A DNA stretch of 64,000 nt from Nocardia suismassiliense (GTDB taxonomy: Bacteria; Actinomycetota; Actinomycetes; Mycobacteriales; Mycobacteriaceae), in assembly GCF_900269665.1 (NCBI RefSeq), contig NZ_LT985361.1, positions 7,849,694 through 7,913,693 of the forward strand, written 5' to 3'. The translations under genes were made by a program, and so were the position numbers. The first letter of the stretch is position 1. Each line of letters starts with the position of its first letter. Shown in pieces: positions 23,753 to 33,511 of this stretch. The notes beneath the pieces were generated by a model. It searched no databases. It had not been told where the DNA came from and saw only the letters and a program-made list of their open reading frames with translations.

Positions 23753-25287
23753 GCGCACCAACGGTGTCTTCGATCCTCGCCGAGCACGCGCGCGATCGCC
23801 CGGACACCCTTGCGATCGCCTGCGCTGGAGCAGGACTCGACTACGCACGGCTGCGTGCCGACAGCATCCGGCTGGCGCGTGCGCTGCGTGCCGCGGACAT
23901 CGGTAAGGGCAGCCGGGTGGCATATCTCGGCAAGGAGTCCGTCTACTACTACGCCCTGTTCTTCGCCTGCGCGCGGCTCGGCGCGGTGCTGGTGCCGATC
24001 AACTTCCGGCTGACCGCGCCGGAGGTCGAACACATCATGCGGGACTCGGGCAGCGCGCTGGTGCTGGTCGACGCCGTTACCGACGACATCGCGAGATCCG
24101 CCGCGCCGCAGGTGCGCTCGGTCCGCATGGACGGCGACGAGTTCGCCGGATGGCTGGCCGATGTCGCCGACCCGGATCCCGGCGAACGTGCATCGGGTCG
24201 CGAGGACGCGGTGATCCAGCTGTACACCAGCGGCACCACGGGATTACCCAAAGGTGTTGTGCTGGCGCAACGTAGCTTCTTCGCCATCGCGGACGCGCTC
24301 GAGCAGGCCGGGCTGGACTGGATCGACTTCCAAGACGGAGACCGCAACCTCATCGGCATTCCGGGCTTCCACGTCGGTGGCATCTGGTGGGCCATGCAGG
24401 GTTTCGCGGCGGGTATCACCAATTTGGCGATGCCCCGGTTCGACAGCACCACCGCGGTAGCGATCATCGAGGAAGCCCGGATCACCACCATGTGTGTCGT
24501 CCCGTCCATGTTGCGGCTGATCCTCGGCGAACCGCGGGTGACGCCGGAGGCCGTCGGGTCGGTGCGCAAGGTCGTCTACGGCGGATCGCCGATTTCGGAG
24601 ACGCTGCTGCGGGAAGCGTTGCAGTTGTTCGGCGCCGAGTTCGCGCAGATCTATGGGCTCACCGAAACCGGGAACACCGCGATCTGCCTGCCGCCCGCGG
24701 AGCATGTGGCAGGCAATCCGCGGTTGGCGGCCGCGGGCCGGCCGTATCCCGGTGTGTCCGTCAAGATCATCGACACGTCCGGTGCACAGCGGCCAGCCGG
24801 TGAGGTGGGGGAAATCTGCCTGCGTTCGCCCGCCGCCATGCTGGGCTACTGGAACCTGCCGGAGGCCACCGCGGAAACCCTGATCGACGGCTGGATCCAT
24901 ACCGGTGACGCTGGATACGTCGACGCCGACGGCTACCTGTACATCCGAGATCGCCTGAAGGACATGATCATTGTGGGCGGCGAGAACATCTATCCCGCCG
25001 AGATCGAGAACGCCCTGGCCCGGCATCCCGCCGTGGCCGACTCGGCGGTGATCGGTGTGCCGGACGACATCCTCGGTGAATCGGTGCACGCGTTCGTCGC
25101 GTGCCGGCCCGGTGCACAGGTTCGGGTGCGCGAGCTGATGACGTGCTGCCGGGAGCAGCTGGCGTGGTTCAAGATTCCGGTGCGCTTCGAGTTCGTCGAC
25201 CGCATTCCGCGCAATCCCAGCGGCAAGATCCTGCGCTGGCAGCTGCGCGACCGGTTCTGGGCCGACCGGGACAGACAGGTCAACTGA
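23749..25287 (+). CDS. Fatty acyl-AMP/acyl carrier ligase (FadD10/ScoC-like)
   Basis: A 512-residue ANL ligase. A3 is LYTSGTTGLPKGVV near residue 160, A5 IYGLTETGN near 303, the hinge GGENIYPAEIE near 412 and the C-terminal lysine in RNPSGKILRW. Position second-after the dioxygenase and directly before a carrier-protein gene matches FadD10 (Rv0099) and ScoC, which activate a fatty acid and load it on the pathway carrier protein rather than on CoA. ATG 23749 overlaps the preceding stop and GGGAG lies upstream. Confidence 0.9.
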   Translation: MSAPTVSSILAEHARDRPDTLAIACAGAGLDYARLRADSIRLARALRAADIGKGSRVAYLGKESVYYYALFFACARLGAVLVPINFRLTAPEVEHIMRDSGSALVLVDAVTDDIARSAAPQVRSVRMDGDEFAGWLADVADPDPGERASGREDAVIQLYTSGTTGLPKGVVLAQRSFFAIADALEQAGLDWIDFQDGDRNLIGIPGFHVGGIWWAMQGFAAGITNLAMPRFDSTTAVAIIEEARITTMCVVPSMLRLILGEPRVTPEAVGSVRKVVYGGSPISETLLREALQLFGAEFAQIYGLTETGNTAICLPPAEHVAGNPRLAAAGRPYPGVSVKIIDTSGAQRPAGEVGEICLRSPAAMLGYWNLPEATAETLIDGWIHTGDAGYVDADGYLYIRDRLKDMIIVGGENIYPAEIENALARHPAVADSAVIGVPDDILGESVHAFVACRPGAQVRVRELMTCCREQLAWFKIPVRFEFVDRIPRNPSGKILRWQLRDRFWADRDRQVN

Positions 25288-25292
25288 GCGCG

Positions 25293-25529
25293 ATGGAACC
25301 ACTCACCTACGACAGCGTGCGCGCGGACATCGCCGATCTGCTCTATCTCGAACCGCACGAATTGGGCGACACCGACGATCTGTTCGCCGCCGGACTCGAC
25401 TCGGTGCGGCTGATCGGCTTGATCGAGCGGTGGAAGTCCCGTGGCGCCGCACCAGCTTTCGTGGACCTGGCAGAGAACCCCACCCTCGCCGCCTGGTGGC
25501 AGCTGCTCGCCGCACGGTCCGCGCCGTGA
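25293..25529 (+). CDS. Acyl carrier protein (ScoB/Rv0100-like)
   Basis: A 78-residue carrier protein. The phosphopantetheine serine is in FAAGLDSVRLIGL near residue 36, preceded by an acidic DTDDLF. It carries the fatty acyl chain while it is turned into the isocyano acid. It lies 5 bases after the ligase gene and overlaps the NRPS start by 4 bases. Confidence 0.92.
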   Translation: MEPLTYDSVRADIADLLYLEPHELGDTDDLFAAGLDSVRLIGLIERWKSRGAAPAFVDLAENPTLAAWWQLLAARSAP

Positions 25530-28500
25530 GCCCGAGTGCCCGAGCGTTCGACGGAACCAGGCGCCGACGAGATTCGGTTACCGCACGACCGTTGACGGCG
25601 GCGCAGCTCGGCGTCTGGCTCGGTCAACAGCTCGATCCGGCGTCGGCGGTCTTCAATATCGCCGAGTACGTCGACATTTCGGGACCCGTGATGGTCGAGG
25701 AGCTGGTTGCCGCGATTCACGCGGCGGTCGACGAGGCTGCGGCGCTGCACATTCGGTTCGTCGAGGACGGCCCTCGGCAGATCGCGGCATCACCCGACTG
25801 GGCTGTTCAGGTGGTAGATGTTTCGGGCGAGCCGGATCCGCTACGCGCAGCACTCGCGCTGATGGATCGGGATGTCGCGCAGCCGGTGCACCTGACCGCC
25901 GATGTGCTCTTCGCGCACATCGTGTTCCGGCTCGATGCGCGGCGGACGCTCTGGTATCACCGGGTGCACCACATCCTGCTCGATGGCTACGGCATGGCGC
26001 TGATCGCGCGTCGGGTGGCCGAGTTGTACACCGCGTCGGTGACCGGAACACCGCCACCGCCTTACCCATTCGGGGATTGGGATGCGGTGCTGGCGGCCGA
26101 TCTCGCGTACGCGGATTCTGCCGAGCTCGCCCGCGATCGCACATTCTGGCTCGACTATCTCCGCGATCGTCCGGCCCCGGTGACCTTGTCCGGTGCCGCA
26201 CCGCGTACGACATCCGATGCGGGCCGGACACTTCGAGAGTTCACCACGCTCGATTCCGAGATCGTCGCGCTGCTGCGGAGCGTCGCGCAAGCCGCACGCG
26301 CCAATTGGACCGACGTGTTCACCGCCGCGGTCGCCGCTTACCTGCACCGGATGACCGGTGCCGCGCAGGTGTGTCTCGCGCTTCCGGTGATGCTGCGTAC
26401 CGGAACGCCTGCATTACGGGTGCCGTGCATGACACTCAATGGTGTCGCGCTGTGGGCCGAGTTCGCGGGTGATCCGACGCTGACCGAGCTGACCGGCCGG
26501 GTCGCGCGCCAGCTGGTCCGTAGCCGCCGTCATCAGCGCTACCGCAGCGAGCAGGTGCGCCGCGACCTCGGCCTGGTCGGCAGCGACCGCAGCATGTACG
26601 GCCCGTCCGTCAACATCATGCTGTTCGACTACGACCTGCGCTTCGGTGCGTGCACCAGCACGGTCCGCAATGTCACTGCGGGCATGATCGACGACCTGGT
26701 CTTCAACCTCTACGACAGGATGGATGGCGCAAGGCCGACGCTATATCTGGACGGCCATCCGAGCTCGTATACGCCGGCGGAGCTGGCGACGCATCTGCAG
26801 CGCTTCACGAAGTTTCTCCGCCGAATCCTGACGGAGCCCGATCGACCCCTCGCTGCGGCCGATCCGTTCTTACCGGGGGAACGAGATTGGTTGCGTACCA
26901 ACAGCAGCGGTCCCGAACGTGCTCTGCACGACAGCACCGTGCACGACTTGCTGACCGACCAGGTCGCCCGCACCCCGACGGCTACGGCGCTCGTCGCCAC
27001 CGATGCCGATGGCGCACGGCAGACGCTCACCTATGCCGAACTCGACAGCCGGACCAGACTATTGAGCGCCGCGCTGGCCGCAGTGGGTACTCGCCCTGGC
27101 CATGCCGTGGCGGTGCTGCTTCCCCGCACCGGCGACGCGATTGCCGCGCTGTTCGCCGTACTCGCTTGCGGTGCAACCTATGTCCCGCTCGATCCCGGAC
27201 AGCCCGTCGCACGACTAGCACTGCTGATGGAGGGCCTGGTCGAGGGAATCGAGCTCAGTGCAATCGTGACCACGACCGCGCTGGCCCCGAAGATCCCTGC
27301 CGCACTACGCGACCGAGCCGTCGTGCTGGATGACGGTGGCCTACCGGCAGTTCCGCACGCCCATCCCCCGATCCGCCTGCATCCCGAGCACCCGGCCTGG
27401 GTGATCCACACCTCGGGCACCACCGGAACTCCCAAGGCCGTGGTGATTTCACACGGCTCAGTGGTGAACCTGTACCACCACCATCGCGAGCACTTCGTCG
27501 AGCCCGTGGTGGCGGCGCGAGGTGGGCGACGGATGCGGGCGGCGCTCACCGCATCGATGACCTTCGACACCGCGTGGGAAGGGTTGCTCTGGCTGCTCGC
27601 GGGACACGAGCTGCATCTCATCGATGACGACCTACGCCGCGACCCCGGCCGCCTGGTGCACTACATCAGAATGCAGCGCATCGACTTCCTCGATGTCACC
27701 CCGACTTTCGCGCGCGAGCTGCTGGCTGCCGGGCTCTACGCCGGAGCGCATCGTCCGGAGGTGCTGGCGCTGGGTGGCGAAGCGGCCGATCCGGCCTTGT
27801 GGACGGCGCTACGCGCAGAGTTGGGCATCTCGGTCTACAACCTGTACGGCCCAACGGAATGCACTGTCGATGCCACCTGGACCACCCTCGCCGCACATGC
27901 CGCGCCATCGATCGGGTCTCCCGTCACCAACGGCCGCTGCCACGTCCTGGATGGACACCTGCGGCCGGTGCCGCCCGGGGTCGTCGGGGAGCTGTACGTC
28001 GGCGGAACACCGGTCGGGCAGCGGTATCTCGGCGCGCCTGGCGCTACCGCCACACGATTCGTAGCCGACCCGTTCGACGCGAACGGCAGCCGTCTCTACC
28101 GCACCGGCGATCTGGTGCGGTGGCACACCGACGGTCATCTGGAGTATCTGGGCCGCGGCGACACCCAGATGTCGTTGCGCGGCTACCGCATCGAGGTCGG
28201 CGAGGTGGAGGCCGCGCTCAACGCGCACCCGCAGGTCGGTGCGGCCGCGGTGCGTATCCACGGTGAAGTCCTTGTCGCTTATGTGGTCCCCGCGCCCGGT
28301 GCGGGTGCGCCCAACGCGCAGCACCTCCGTACACACCTGGCCGGCCGACTACCCGACTACATGGTGCCGTCGGTGTACGTCTCGCTGGATCGCCTGCCGC
28401 AGACCACGAACGGAAAGCTGGATCGAGCCGCGCTGCCCGCACCGCCGGACGCCGAACCGACCGGCCGAACCCCGCGCACGCCCACCGAACGCGCGCTGGC

Positions 28501-29923
28501 GCGATTGTTCGCCGAGGCACTCGAGGTCGAGTCGGTGGGCATCGATGACGATTTCTTCGCACGCGGCGGGCATTCGTTGCGGGCGGCCAGGGTGCTCAAC
28601 GGTGTCCGGCAGGCCTTCGGCGTGCGGTGGGACCTGCGCGCCATGTTCGACACACCCACCGTGGCCGGGCTCGCCGAACGCCTCGAATCCGGCCAGGACC
28701 ACGGGCCGACCTGGACGGCAGCGGATCTCGAAGCAGACACCCAGCTCGACGACGCGATCCGGGCGACCGCCGAACCACGGACCCAGCCACACAGGGTGTT
28801 GCTGACCGGCGCGACCGGATTTCTGGGCGCGTTCTTGCTCGCCGCCCTGCTCGAGCGGACCGACTTTCAGGTCTACTGCCTGGTTCGCGCAGACGACGAT
28901 GCCGCGGCACTGCGCCGCATCGAATCGATTTGCCTGCGTTACGGTCTGGACGCCCCATCAGGAAGCCGGGTCACCACCATCGCGGGGGACCTCGCCCACC
29001 CCCGGCTCGGTCTGTCGCCGCCGCACTACCAACAGCTGGCCGACACCATCGATGTCATCGTCCACAATGGCGCCCGAGTCCACCACTTCGAGCCGTACTC
29101 CCGACTCCGACCGGCGAATGTCGAAGGCACCGAACGCATTCTGCGCCTCGCGACCACCGGCACTACCAAACCGGTCCACTTCGTGTCCTCGGTCGACACC
29201 GCGTTCGCCGTGGACGGCAACCCACCGATCCTCCGCGAAGACCGACGGGTGGCCGCAATGTCGTTGCCGCACAACGGTTACGTCGCCAGTAAGTGGGCAG
29301 CGGAGGGTCTGGTGTTCGCCGCCGCCGACCGGGGCGTACCGGCCACGGTGTACCGGCCCGGCCGCATCGGCGGCCACTCGGTAACCGGCGTTTCCGGCCA
29401 GGACGACGCGTTCTGGAGCCTGATCCGCGCGATGGTCGTGCTCGCGGCCGTCCCGGACGAGAGCTACGACGCAGGCACCGTCGACCTGGTACCGGTGGAC
29501 TGGGTCGCCGCCGCCATCACCCACCTTGTCGCCCACGCGCCTACGACACAGACCTACCACCTGACCAGCCGTCGTCCGCTGACATTCGCCACTGTCGTCG
29601 ACGCACTACGTGACCGCGGCTACCCGATCGCCACAATCCCCGGTCCGATCTGGCACGCCCGGTTGACCGCTATGGCGGATCAGGCGTCCGCGCAGGACGA
29701 CCACGCGTTGACCATCGCCCGCGCGCACGCCACGCACCTGGCTTCCCCCGGCACCGCCGTCAGCTACGGGCATGACAACTCCGCCGCCGCACTCGATCCA
29801 CTACTCCTGCAACCGGATCCGGCCGCCGCGCTGATAGCCGGGATCGACTACCTGATCGACACCCGTTTCCTTCCGCCGCCACCGGCTGTGGCGGCGCAAC
29901 GATCGAAGAGGCACCCATGCTGA
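25526..29923 (+). CDS. Single-module NRPS, C-A-T-R (ScoA/Nrp-like)
   Basis: A 1465-residue synthetase. Condensation domain, residues about 20-440, with HHILLDG at 148-154; adenylation domain about 470-960 with VIHTSGTTGTPKAVV, the pocket motif FDTAWEGLLW near 678 and YNLYGPTEC; carrier domain with DDDFFARGGHSLRAARVL, serine near 1016; terminal reductase from about 1090 with TGATGFLGAFLL and the catalytic YxxxK in NGYVASKWAAE. It should join isocyano fatty acid to an amino acid and release it by reduction. Similar pocket sequences I recall are lysine/ornithine activating (low certainty). M. tuberculosis Nrp has two modules; this has one, like ScoA. It overlaps both neighbours. Confidence 0.93.
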   Translation: MSPSARAFDGTRRRRDSVTARPLTAAQLGVWLGQQLDPASAVFNIAEYVDISGPVMVEELVAAIHAAVDEAAALHIRFVEDGPRQIAASPDWAVQVVDVSGEPDPLRAALALMDRDVAQPVHLTADVLFAHIVFRLDARRTLWYHRVHHILLDGYGMALIARRVAELYTASVTGTPPPPYPFGDWDAVLAADLAYADSAELARDRTFWLDYLRDRPAPVTLSGAAPRTTSDAGRTLREFTTLDSEIVALLRSVAQAARANWTDVFTAAVAAYLHRMTGAAQVCLALPVMLRTGTPALRVPCMTLNGVALWAEFAGDPTLTELTGRVARQLVRSRRHQRYRSEQVRRDLGLVGSDRSMYGPSVNIMLFDYDLRFGACTSTVRNVTAGMIDDLVFNLYDRMDGARPTLYLDGHPSSYTPAELATHLQRFTKFLRRILTEPDRPLAAADPFLPGERDWLRTNSSGPERALHDSTVHDLLTDQVARTPTATALVATDADGARQTLTYAELDSRTRLLSAALAAVGTRPGHAVAVLLPRTGDAIAALFAVLACGATYVPLDPGQPVARLALLMEGLVEGIELSAIVTTTALAPKIPAALRDRAVVLDDGGLPAVPHAHPPIRLHPEHPAWVIHTSGTTGTPKAVVISHGSVVNLYHHHREHFVEPVVAARGGRRMRAALTASMTFDTAWEGLLWLLAGHELHLIDDDLRRDPGRLVHYIRMQRIDFLDVTPTFARELLAAGLYAGAHRPEVLALGGEAADPALWTALRAELGISVYNLYGPTECTVDATWTTLAAHAAPSIGSPVTNGRCHVLDGHLRPVPPGVVGELYVGGTPVGQRYLGAPGATATRFVADPFDANGSRLYRTGDLVRWHTDGHLEYLGRGDTQMSLRGYRIEVGEVEAALNAHPQVGAAAVRIHGEVLVAYVVPAPGAGAPNAQHLRTHLAGRLPDYMVPSVYVSLDRLPQTTNGKLDRAALPAPPDAEPTGRTPRTPTERALARLFAEALEVESVGIDDDFFARGGHSLRAARVLNGVRQAFGVRWDLRAMFDTPTVAGLAERLESGQDHGPTWTAADLEADTQLDDAIRATAEPRTQPHRVLLTGATGFLGAFLLAALLERTDFQVYCLVRADDDAAALRRIESICLRYGLDAPSGSRVTTIAGDLAHPRLGLSPPHYQQLADTIDVIVHNGARVHHFEPYSRLRPANVEGTERILRLATTGTTKPVHFVSSVDTAFAVDGNPPILREDRRVAAMSLPHNGYVASKWAAEGLVFAAADRGVPATVYRPGRIGGHSVTGVSGQDDAFWSLIRAMVVLAAVPDESYDAGTVDLVPVDWVAAAITHLVAHAPTTQTYHLTSRRPLTFATVVDALRDRGYPIATIPGPIWHARLTAMADQASAQDDHALTIARAHATHLASPGTAVSYGHDNSAAALDPLLLQPDPAAALIAGIDYLIDTRFLPPPPAVAAQRSKRHPC

Positions 29924-30969
29924 TGAAACGCGCGCTGCTGCTGGCACTCGCGGCAAGCACCCTCACCGTCACCGGCTGCACGACCACGGTCACCGATGCG
30001 GCGGACCACCGGCCATCCGCGGCGGCCACCGAGGGCGTCACGAAATACCCGGTGTCCCTGGACAATTGCGGCAAGACCTACACCTACACCGAGGCACCGA
30101 AACGCGTCGTCGTGATGAACGGTGGTTCCGTCGGCGAGGTGGCCGCGCTGCTCGCGCTGGGTGTCGCCGACCGGGTGGTGGCCAACGCCCAGTCCTACGG
30201 CGCCTCCGACGTACCGGGCCGGGCCGCCGCGATCGAGGCGTTGCCGACCGGGCAGATCACGCCGAACAGCCTCCAGGACATACCGCGCGAGGCGATGCTG
30301 AACCAGCACCCCGACCTGGTGATCTCCACCGGCGGCGGTGGTTTCGCCGCCGACCAGGGTTTCGCGACCCGTGCCGAGCTGGCCGCCGCGGGCGCCAATA
30401 CCTATGTGCCCCGCGCGAACTGCGGCGTTACCGGTGCCGTCACCGGCACACCGACGATCGAGGACAGCTACGCGCTGCTGCGCGATCTCGGCACCATCTT
30501 CGACGTGCCCGGCCGGGCCGAACGGCTGATCGCCGACTCGCAGCGTGCGATCGCCGAAACGGCGGGCCTGGTTGCCGGACAACCGAAGAAGAACGTGCTG
30601 CTCGTCTTCCCCGGCATGGGTATGGGCGATTCCTCGGACTTCTCCGCCATCGCGGAGGGCGGTATCTGGAACGACGTGATCGGCAAGGCAGGCGGGGTGA
30701 ACCCGTTCGATCGTGACGACGGCACCACGTTCGTGACGATCAGCAAAGAGCAACTCGCGGTGACGCCGATCGACGGGCTCGTCGTGGTCAACTACCGCAG
30801 CCCCGATATCGACGCGGTCGCCGAACGCATACTCGCGCAGTTTCCGCAGTGGGCGGCCGCGCGGTCTAAAAACTATGCGGTGCTGTCGGACTCGATCTAC
30901 CTCGGTCCGAGCAACGACGTCGCGGTGCGGCGCATTGCGGCACTGGTGCACCCCGAGCAGTTCCGATGA
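29917..30969 (+). CDS. FecB/BtuF-type ABC substrate-binding lipoprotein
   Basis: A 350-residue lipoprotein: basic start, hydrophobic segment and lipobox LTVTGC with cysteine at residue 21, then the PF01497-type binding domain with the PKRVVVMNGGSVGEVAALLA start and a second lobe from about 190. The family binds ferric siderophores, haem or cobalamin. It starts within the last codons of the NRPS gene (7-base overlap; ATG 29923 is an alternative), so uptake is tied to lipopeptide synthesis; the ligand is probably the metal-loaded product (inference). Confidence 0.9.
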   Translation: MLMKRALLLALAASTLTVTGCTTTVTDAADHRPSAAATEGVTKYPVSLDNCGKTYTYTEAPKRVVVMNGGSVGEVAALLALGVADRVVANAQSYGASDVPGRAAAIEALPTGQITPNSLQDIPREAMLNQHPDLVISTGGGGFAADQGFATRAELAAAGANTYVPRANCGVTGAVTGTPTIEDSYALLRDLGTIFDVPGRAERLIADSQRAIAETAGLVAGQPKKNVLLVFPGMGMGDSSDFSAIAEGGIWNDVIGKAGGVNPFDRDDGTTFVTISKEQLAVTPIDGLVVVNYRSPDIDAVAERILAQFPQWAAARSKNYAVLSDSIYLGPSNDVAVRRIAALVHPEQFR

Positions 30970-32012
30970 CCCGCACCCCCACCCGTGCGCCGTTGGCGAC
31001 GACGCCGCTGCCGATCGTGCTCGCGATCTCGGCCGCGGTGCTGCTCGCCGTGATGCTGCTGTCGATCGCCGCGGGGTCGGTCACCGTCTCGGTCGCCGAC
31101 ACCGGCCGGGTGATCCTGGCCCATTTGTCCGGGAAGACACCAGATGTCGGCTTCACCGTCGATCAGATCGTCTGGCAGTACCGACTGCCCCGGGTGATCC
31201 TGGCCGCGCTGTGCGGCTGTGGTCTCGCGGTGGCGGGCGTGATTCTGCAAGCGCTGGTGAACAATCCGCTGGCCGACCCGTATGTGCTCGGGTTGTCTTC
31301 GGGCGCTTCACTCGGCGCGGTGACCGTCATCGTCACGGCTGGTGGCGTACTCGGCGGGGTCGGGGTGAGCGCCGCGGCCTTCTGCGGCGCGGTCGCGACC
31401 ATCGCGGTGGTATTCCTGCTCGGCCAGCAACGCGGCACCCTGGTGCCGACCCGGCTGGTGCTGGCCGGTGTCGCGGTCGGCTACCTCCTGCTCGCCGCCA
31501 CCAACTACCTGCAATTACGCGCCACACCGAACGAGCTACGGGCGGTGATGTTCTGGACGATGGGCAGTGTCGCCGGAGCGAGCTGGGATCGGCTCGGACC
31601 GGTCACCGTGGTGGTGCTGGTGACCGTGGGCGTCGTGCTCGCCTTCGGCCGCAGGCTCAATGTGCTGGGCACCGGGGACGAGCAGGCCACCGCGCTCGGT
31701 GTCGATGTGCGCACGCTCCGGATCGTCCTGCTGGTGCTGGCCTCGCTGCTGACGGGCGTGCTGATCGCGGTGGCCGGCGGTATCGGCTTCGTCGGCTTGA
31801 TGATTCCGCATCTGGTCCGGCTCGGCTTCGGTCTGGACCACCGACGGGTACTGCCGCTGTCCGCAGTGATCGGTGCCGCGTATCTGGTTGCGGTAGACCT
31901 ACTTTCGCGCACCGTCGACGCGCCCAACGAGTTGCCGCTCGGTATCTTCACCGCCGCGTTCGGCGCACCGTTCTTCCTCTGGCTGCTGCGCCGCAACGGC
32001 GGACCGGCATGA
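30966..32012 (+). CDS. FecCD-family ABC permease
   Basis: A 348-residue membrane permease with about ten helices. Typical FecCD stretches: RLPRVILAALCGCGLAVAG near residue 75, NNPLADPYVLGLSSGASLGA near 100 and GGIGFVGLMIPHLVRL near 265. It imports metal chelates with the lipoprotein and ATPase encoded on each side. A single permease would act as a homodimer. ATGA overlaps exist at both ends. Confidence 0.92.
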   Translation: MTRTPTRAPLATTPLPIVLAISAAVLLAVMLLSIAAGSVTVSVADTGRVILAHLSGKTPDVGFTVDQIVWQYRLPRVILAALCGCGLAVAGVILQALVNNPLADPYVLGLSSGASLGAVTVIVTAGGVLGGVGVSAAAFCGAVATIAVVFLLGQQRGTLVPTRLVLAGVAVGYLLLAATNYLQLRATPNELRAVMFWTMGSVAGASWDRLGPVTVVVLVTVGVVLAFGRRLNVLGTGDEQATALGVDVRTLRIVLLVLASLLTGVLIAVAGGIGFVGLMIPHLVRLGFGLDHRRVLPLSAVIGAAYLVAVDLLSRTVDAPNELPLGIFTAAFGAPFFLWLLRRNGGPA

Positions 32013-32797
32013 GCGCCTCGGCCGAATTGTCGGTTGCCGGCGTGAGTGTCACGTTCGGCGACGCCGCGGTCCTCGACAAGGTGACCCTGCACGCCCCGCC
32101 CGGCACGGTCGTTGGCCTGGTCGGCCCCAATGGCAGTGGCAAGACCACGCTGCTGCGCACCGTCTATCGATCACTGCAACCAGCCACCGGCATCATCGCG
32201 ATCGATGGTGCCGACATCACCGGTATGTCGATACGCACGGCGGCACAGACAACTGCGGCGGTACTCCAGAACGGTTCCGGCGCACCGGAATCGACCGTCG
32301 CCGAAGTGGTCGGCCTCGGCCGCAATCCACATCACGCCCTGTTCAGCCGGGACACCGCGGCCGACCAGCGGGCCGTCACCGATGCCATGGCGCGCACCGG
32401 CGTCACCGCCTACGCCGACCGCACCGTCGGCTCGCTGTCCGGCGGCGAACGTCAGCGTGTCCTGCTCGCCCGGGCCCTCGCGCAACAGCCACGCCTGCTG
32501 GTGCTCGACGAACTGACCAACCACCTCGACGTCCGGGCCCGCTTCGAGCTGCTCGACCTGATCCGGTCCACCGGCATCACCACCCTCGCAGTGCTGCACG
32601 AACTCGACCTCGCCGTGCGCTGTTGCGACCGGCTGGTCGTGCTCGACCACGGCGGCGTCGTCGCGGCGGGCGAGGTGCTCGAGGTGATGACGCCGGAACT
32701 ACTGCGCACGGTGTTCGGCGTGCACGCCACGGCAACGAGGCACGCGGACGGAATCATCCGATTGCAGTACGCCGCACAACCTTTGGCAGAGCTATGA
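32009..32797 (+). CDS. FecE-type ABC ATPase
   Basis: A 262-residue ATPase. Walker A GPNGSGKTTLL near residue 36, signature LSGGERQRVLLARAL near 137, Walker B LLVLDELTNHLD near 158 (leucine instead of the common proline), H-loop LHELDLA near 193. It completes the metallophore-type transporter and the eight-gene operon. It ends 5 bases from the convergent sigma factor gene; no terminator is visible in between, so transcripts probably overlap. Confidence 0.92.
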   Translation: MSASAELSVAGVSVTFGDAAVLDKVTLHAPPGTVVGLVGPNGSGKTTLLRTVYRSLQPATGIIAIDGADITGMSIRTAAQTTAAVLQNGSGAPESTVAEVVGLGRNPHHALFSRDTAADQRAVTDAMARTGVTAYADRTVGSLSGGERQRVLLARALAQQPRLLVLDELTNHLDVRARFELLDLIRSTGITTLAVLHELDLAVRCCDRLVVLDHGGVVAAGEVLEVMTPELLRTVFGVHATATRHADGIIRLQYAAQPLAEL

Positions 32798-32802
32798 CGG
32801 CC

Positions 32803-33369
32803 TCAGCCGTGCGCGCGTCGCCTGCCGCCGAATCGTGTTGCGGCGACCAGATCTTCGCGGCCCCGCGCCACCCGGGAGCGCACCGTGCCCACCGGGCAGC
32901 CGCACACCGCCGCCGCCTCGGCGTAGGACAGGCCGAGCACCTGGGTGAGCACCAGCGCCTCGCGCCGCTCCGGCGCCAGGTCGTCGAGCAGCAGATTGAG
33001 TTCGACGATCTCGGTCAGCCCGTCCCGGCGCGGCACCTGCCGGTCGGCCGCCGCGGCCCAGTCGACGCCGTGCGCGATCTTCGGTCGGGCCACCGCCATC
33101 CGCACCTGATCGACCACGACGCGGCGCGCGATGGACAGCAGCCAGGTGCGCGCGCTGGCGCGGCCCTCGAAGCGCTTGATGCTGCCGAGAGCCCGCAGGT
33201 AGGTCTCCTGGGTCAGGTCGTCGGCCCGTCCCACCTCGGTCAGATGGGCGAGCAGTCGCCACACGTCTTTCTGGGTGGCCCGGATGAACGCTTCCAGTGC
33301 CCGCCGGTCGCCGCGCGCCGCCGCCAGGGCCAGGCGGGTCGTCTCGTCATCCTCGGCGGGCGTCGGCAT
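32803..33369 (-). CDS. sigC: ECF sigma factor, SigC type
   Basis: A 188-residue ECF sigma factor. Region 2 has ADDLTQETYLRALGSIKRF near residue 49, with ASARTWLLSIARRVV following; region 4 has LTQVLGLSYAEAAAVCGCPV near 140 and GTVRSRVARGRE. The blocks LEAFIRATQKDVWR, DDLTQET and SYAEAAAVCGCPVGT match M. tuberculosis SigC as I remember it. SigC there activates the Rv0096-Rv0101 metallophore genes and ctpB. Here it sits between the metallophore operon and a divergent anti-sigma candidate. No GGAAC-type promoter is seen before it. Confidence 0.87.
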   Translation of the reverse strand: MPTPAEDDETTRLALAAARGDRRALEAFIRATQKDVWRLLAHLTEVGRADDLTQETYLRALGSIKRFEGRASARTWLLSIARRVVVDQVRMAVARPKIAHGVDWAAAADRQVPRRDGLTEIVELNLLLDDLAPERREALVLTQVLGLSYAEAAAVCGCPVGTVRSRVARGREDLVAATRFGGRRRAHG

Positions 33370-33475
33370 GGTGTCGACAATAACCGGCGGTTACCGCGCC
33401 GATGGAGGGGCCCGGCGGCCGTAATCCGCGTCACCACGGCGGGCGTGGTGACCGTGGCCACCGAAGACAACCTGC

Positions 33476-33502
33476 GGGAACTTCGGTGTCCGGATAGACG
33501 AC
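33476..33502 (+). promoter_or_regulatory. ECF/SigC-type promoter P2 of the anti-sigma/CtpA operon
   Basis: GGGAAC (33476-33481), 17 bases, CGAC (33499-33502), identical in -35, spacing and -10 to P1. The predicted start of transcription (about 33509-33512) coincides with the GTG at 33512, so the message is probably leaderless. Confidence 0.7.
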
Positions 33503-33511
33503 AATCTGGAC

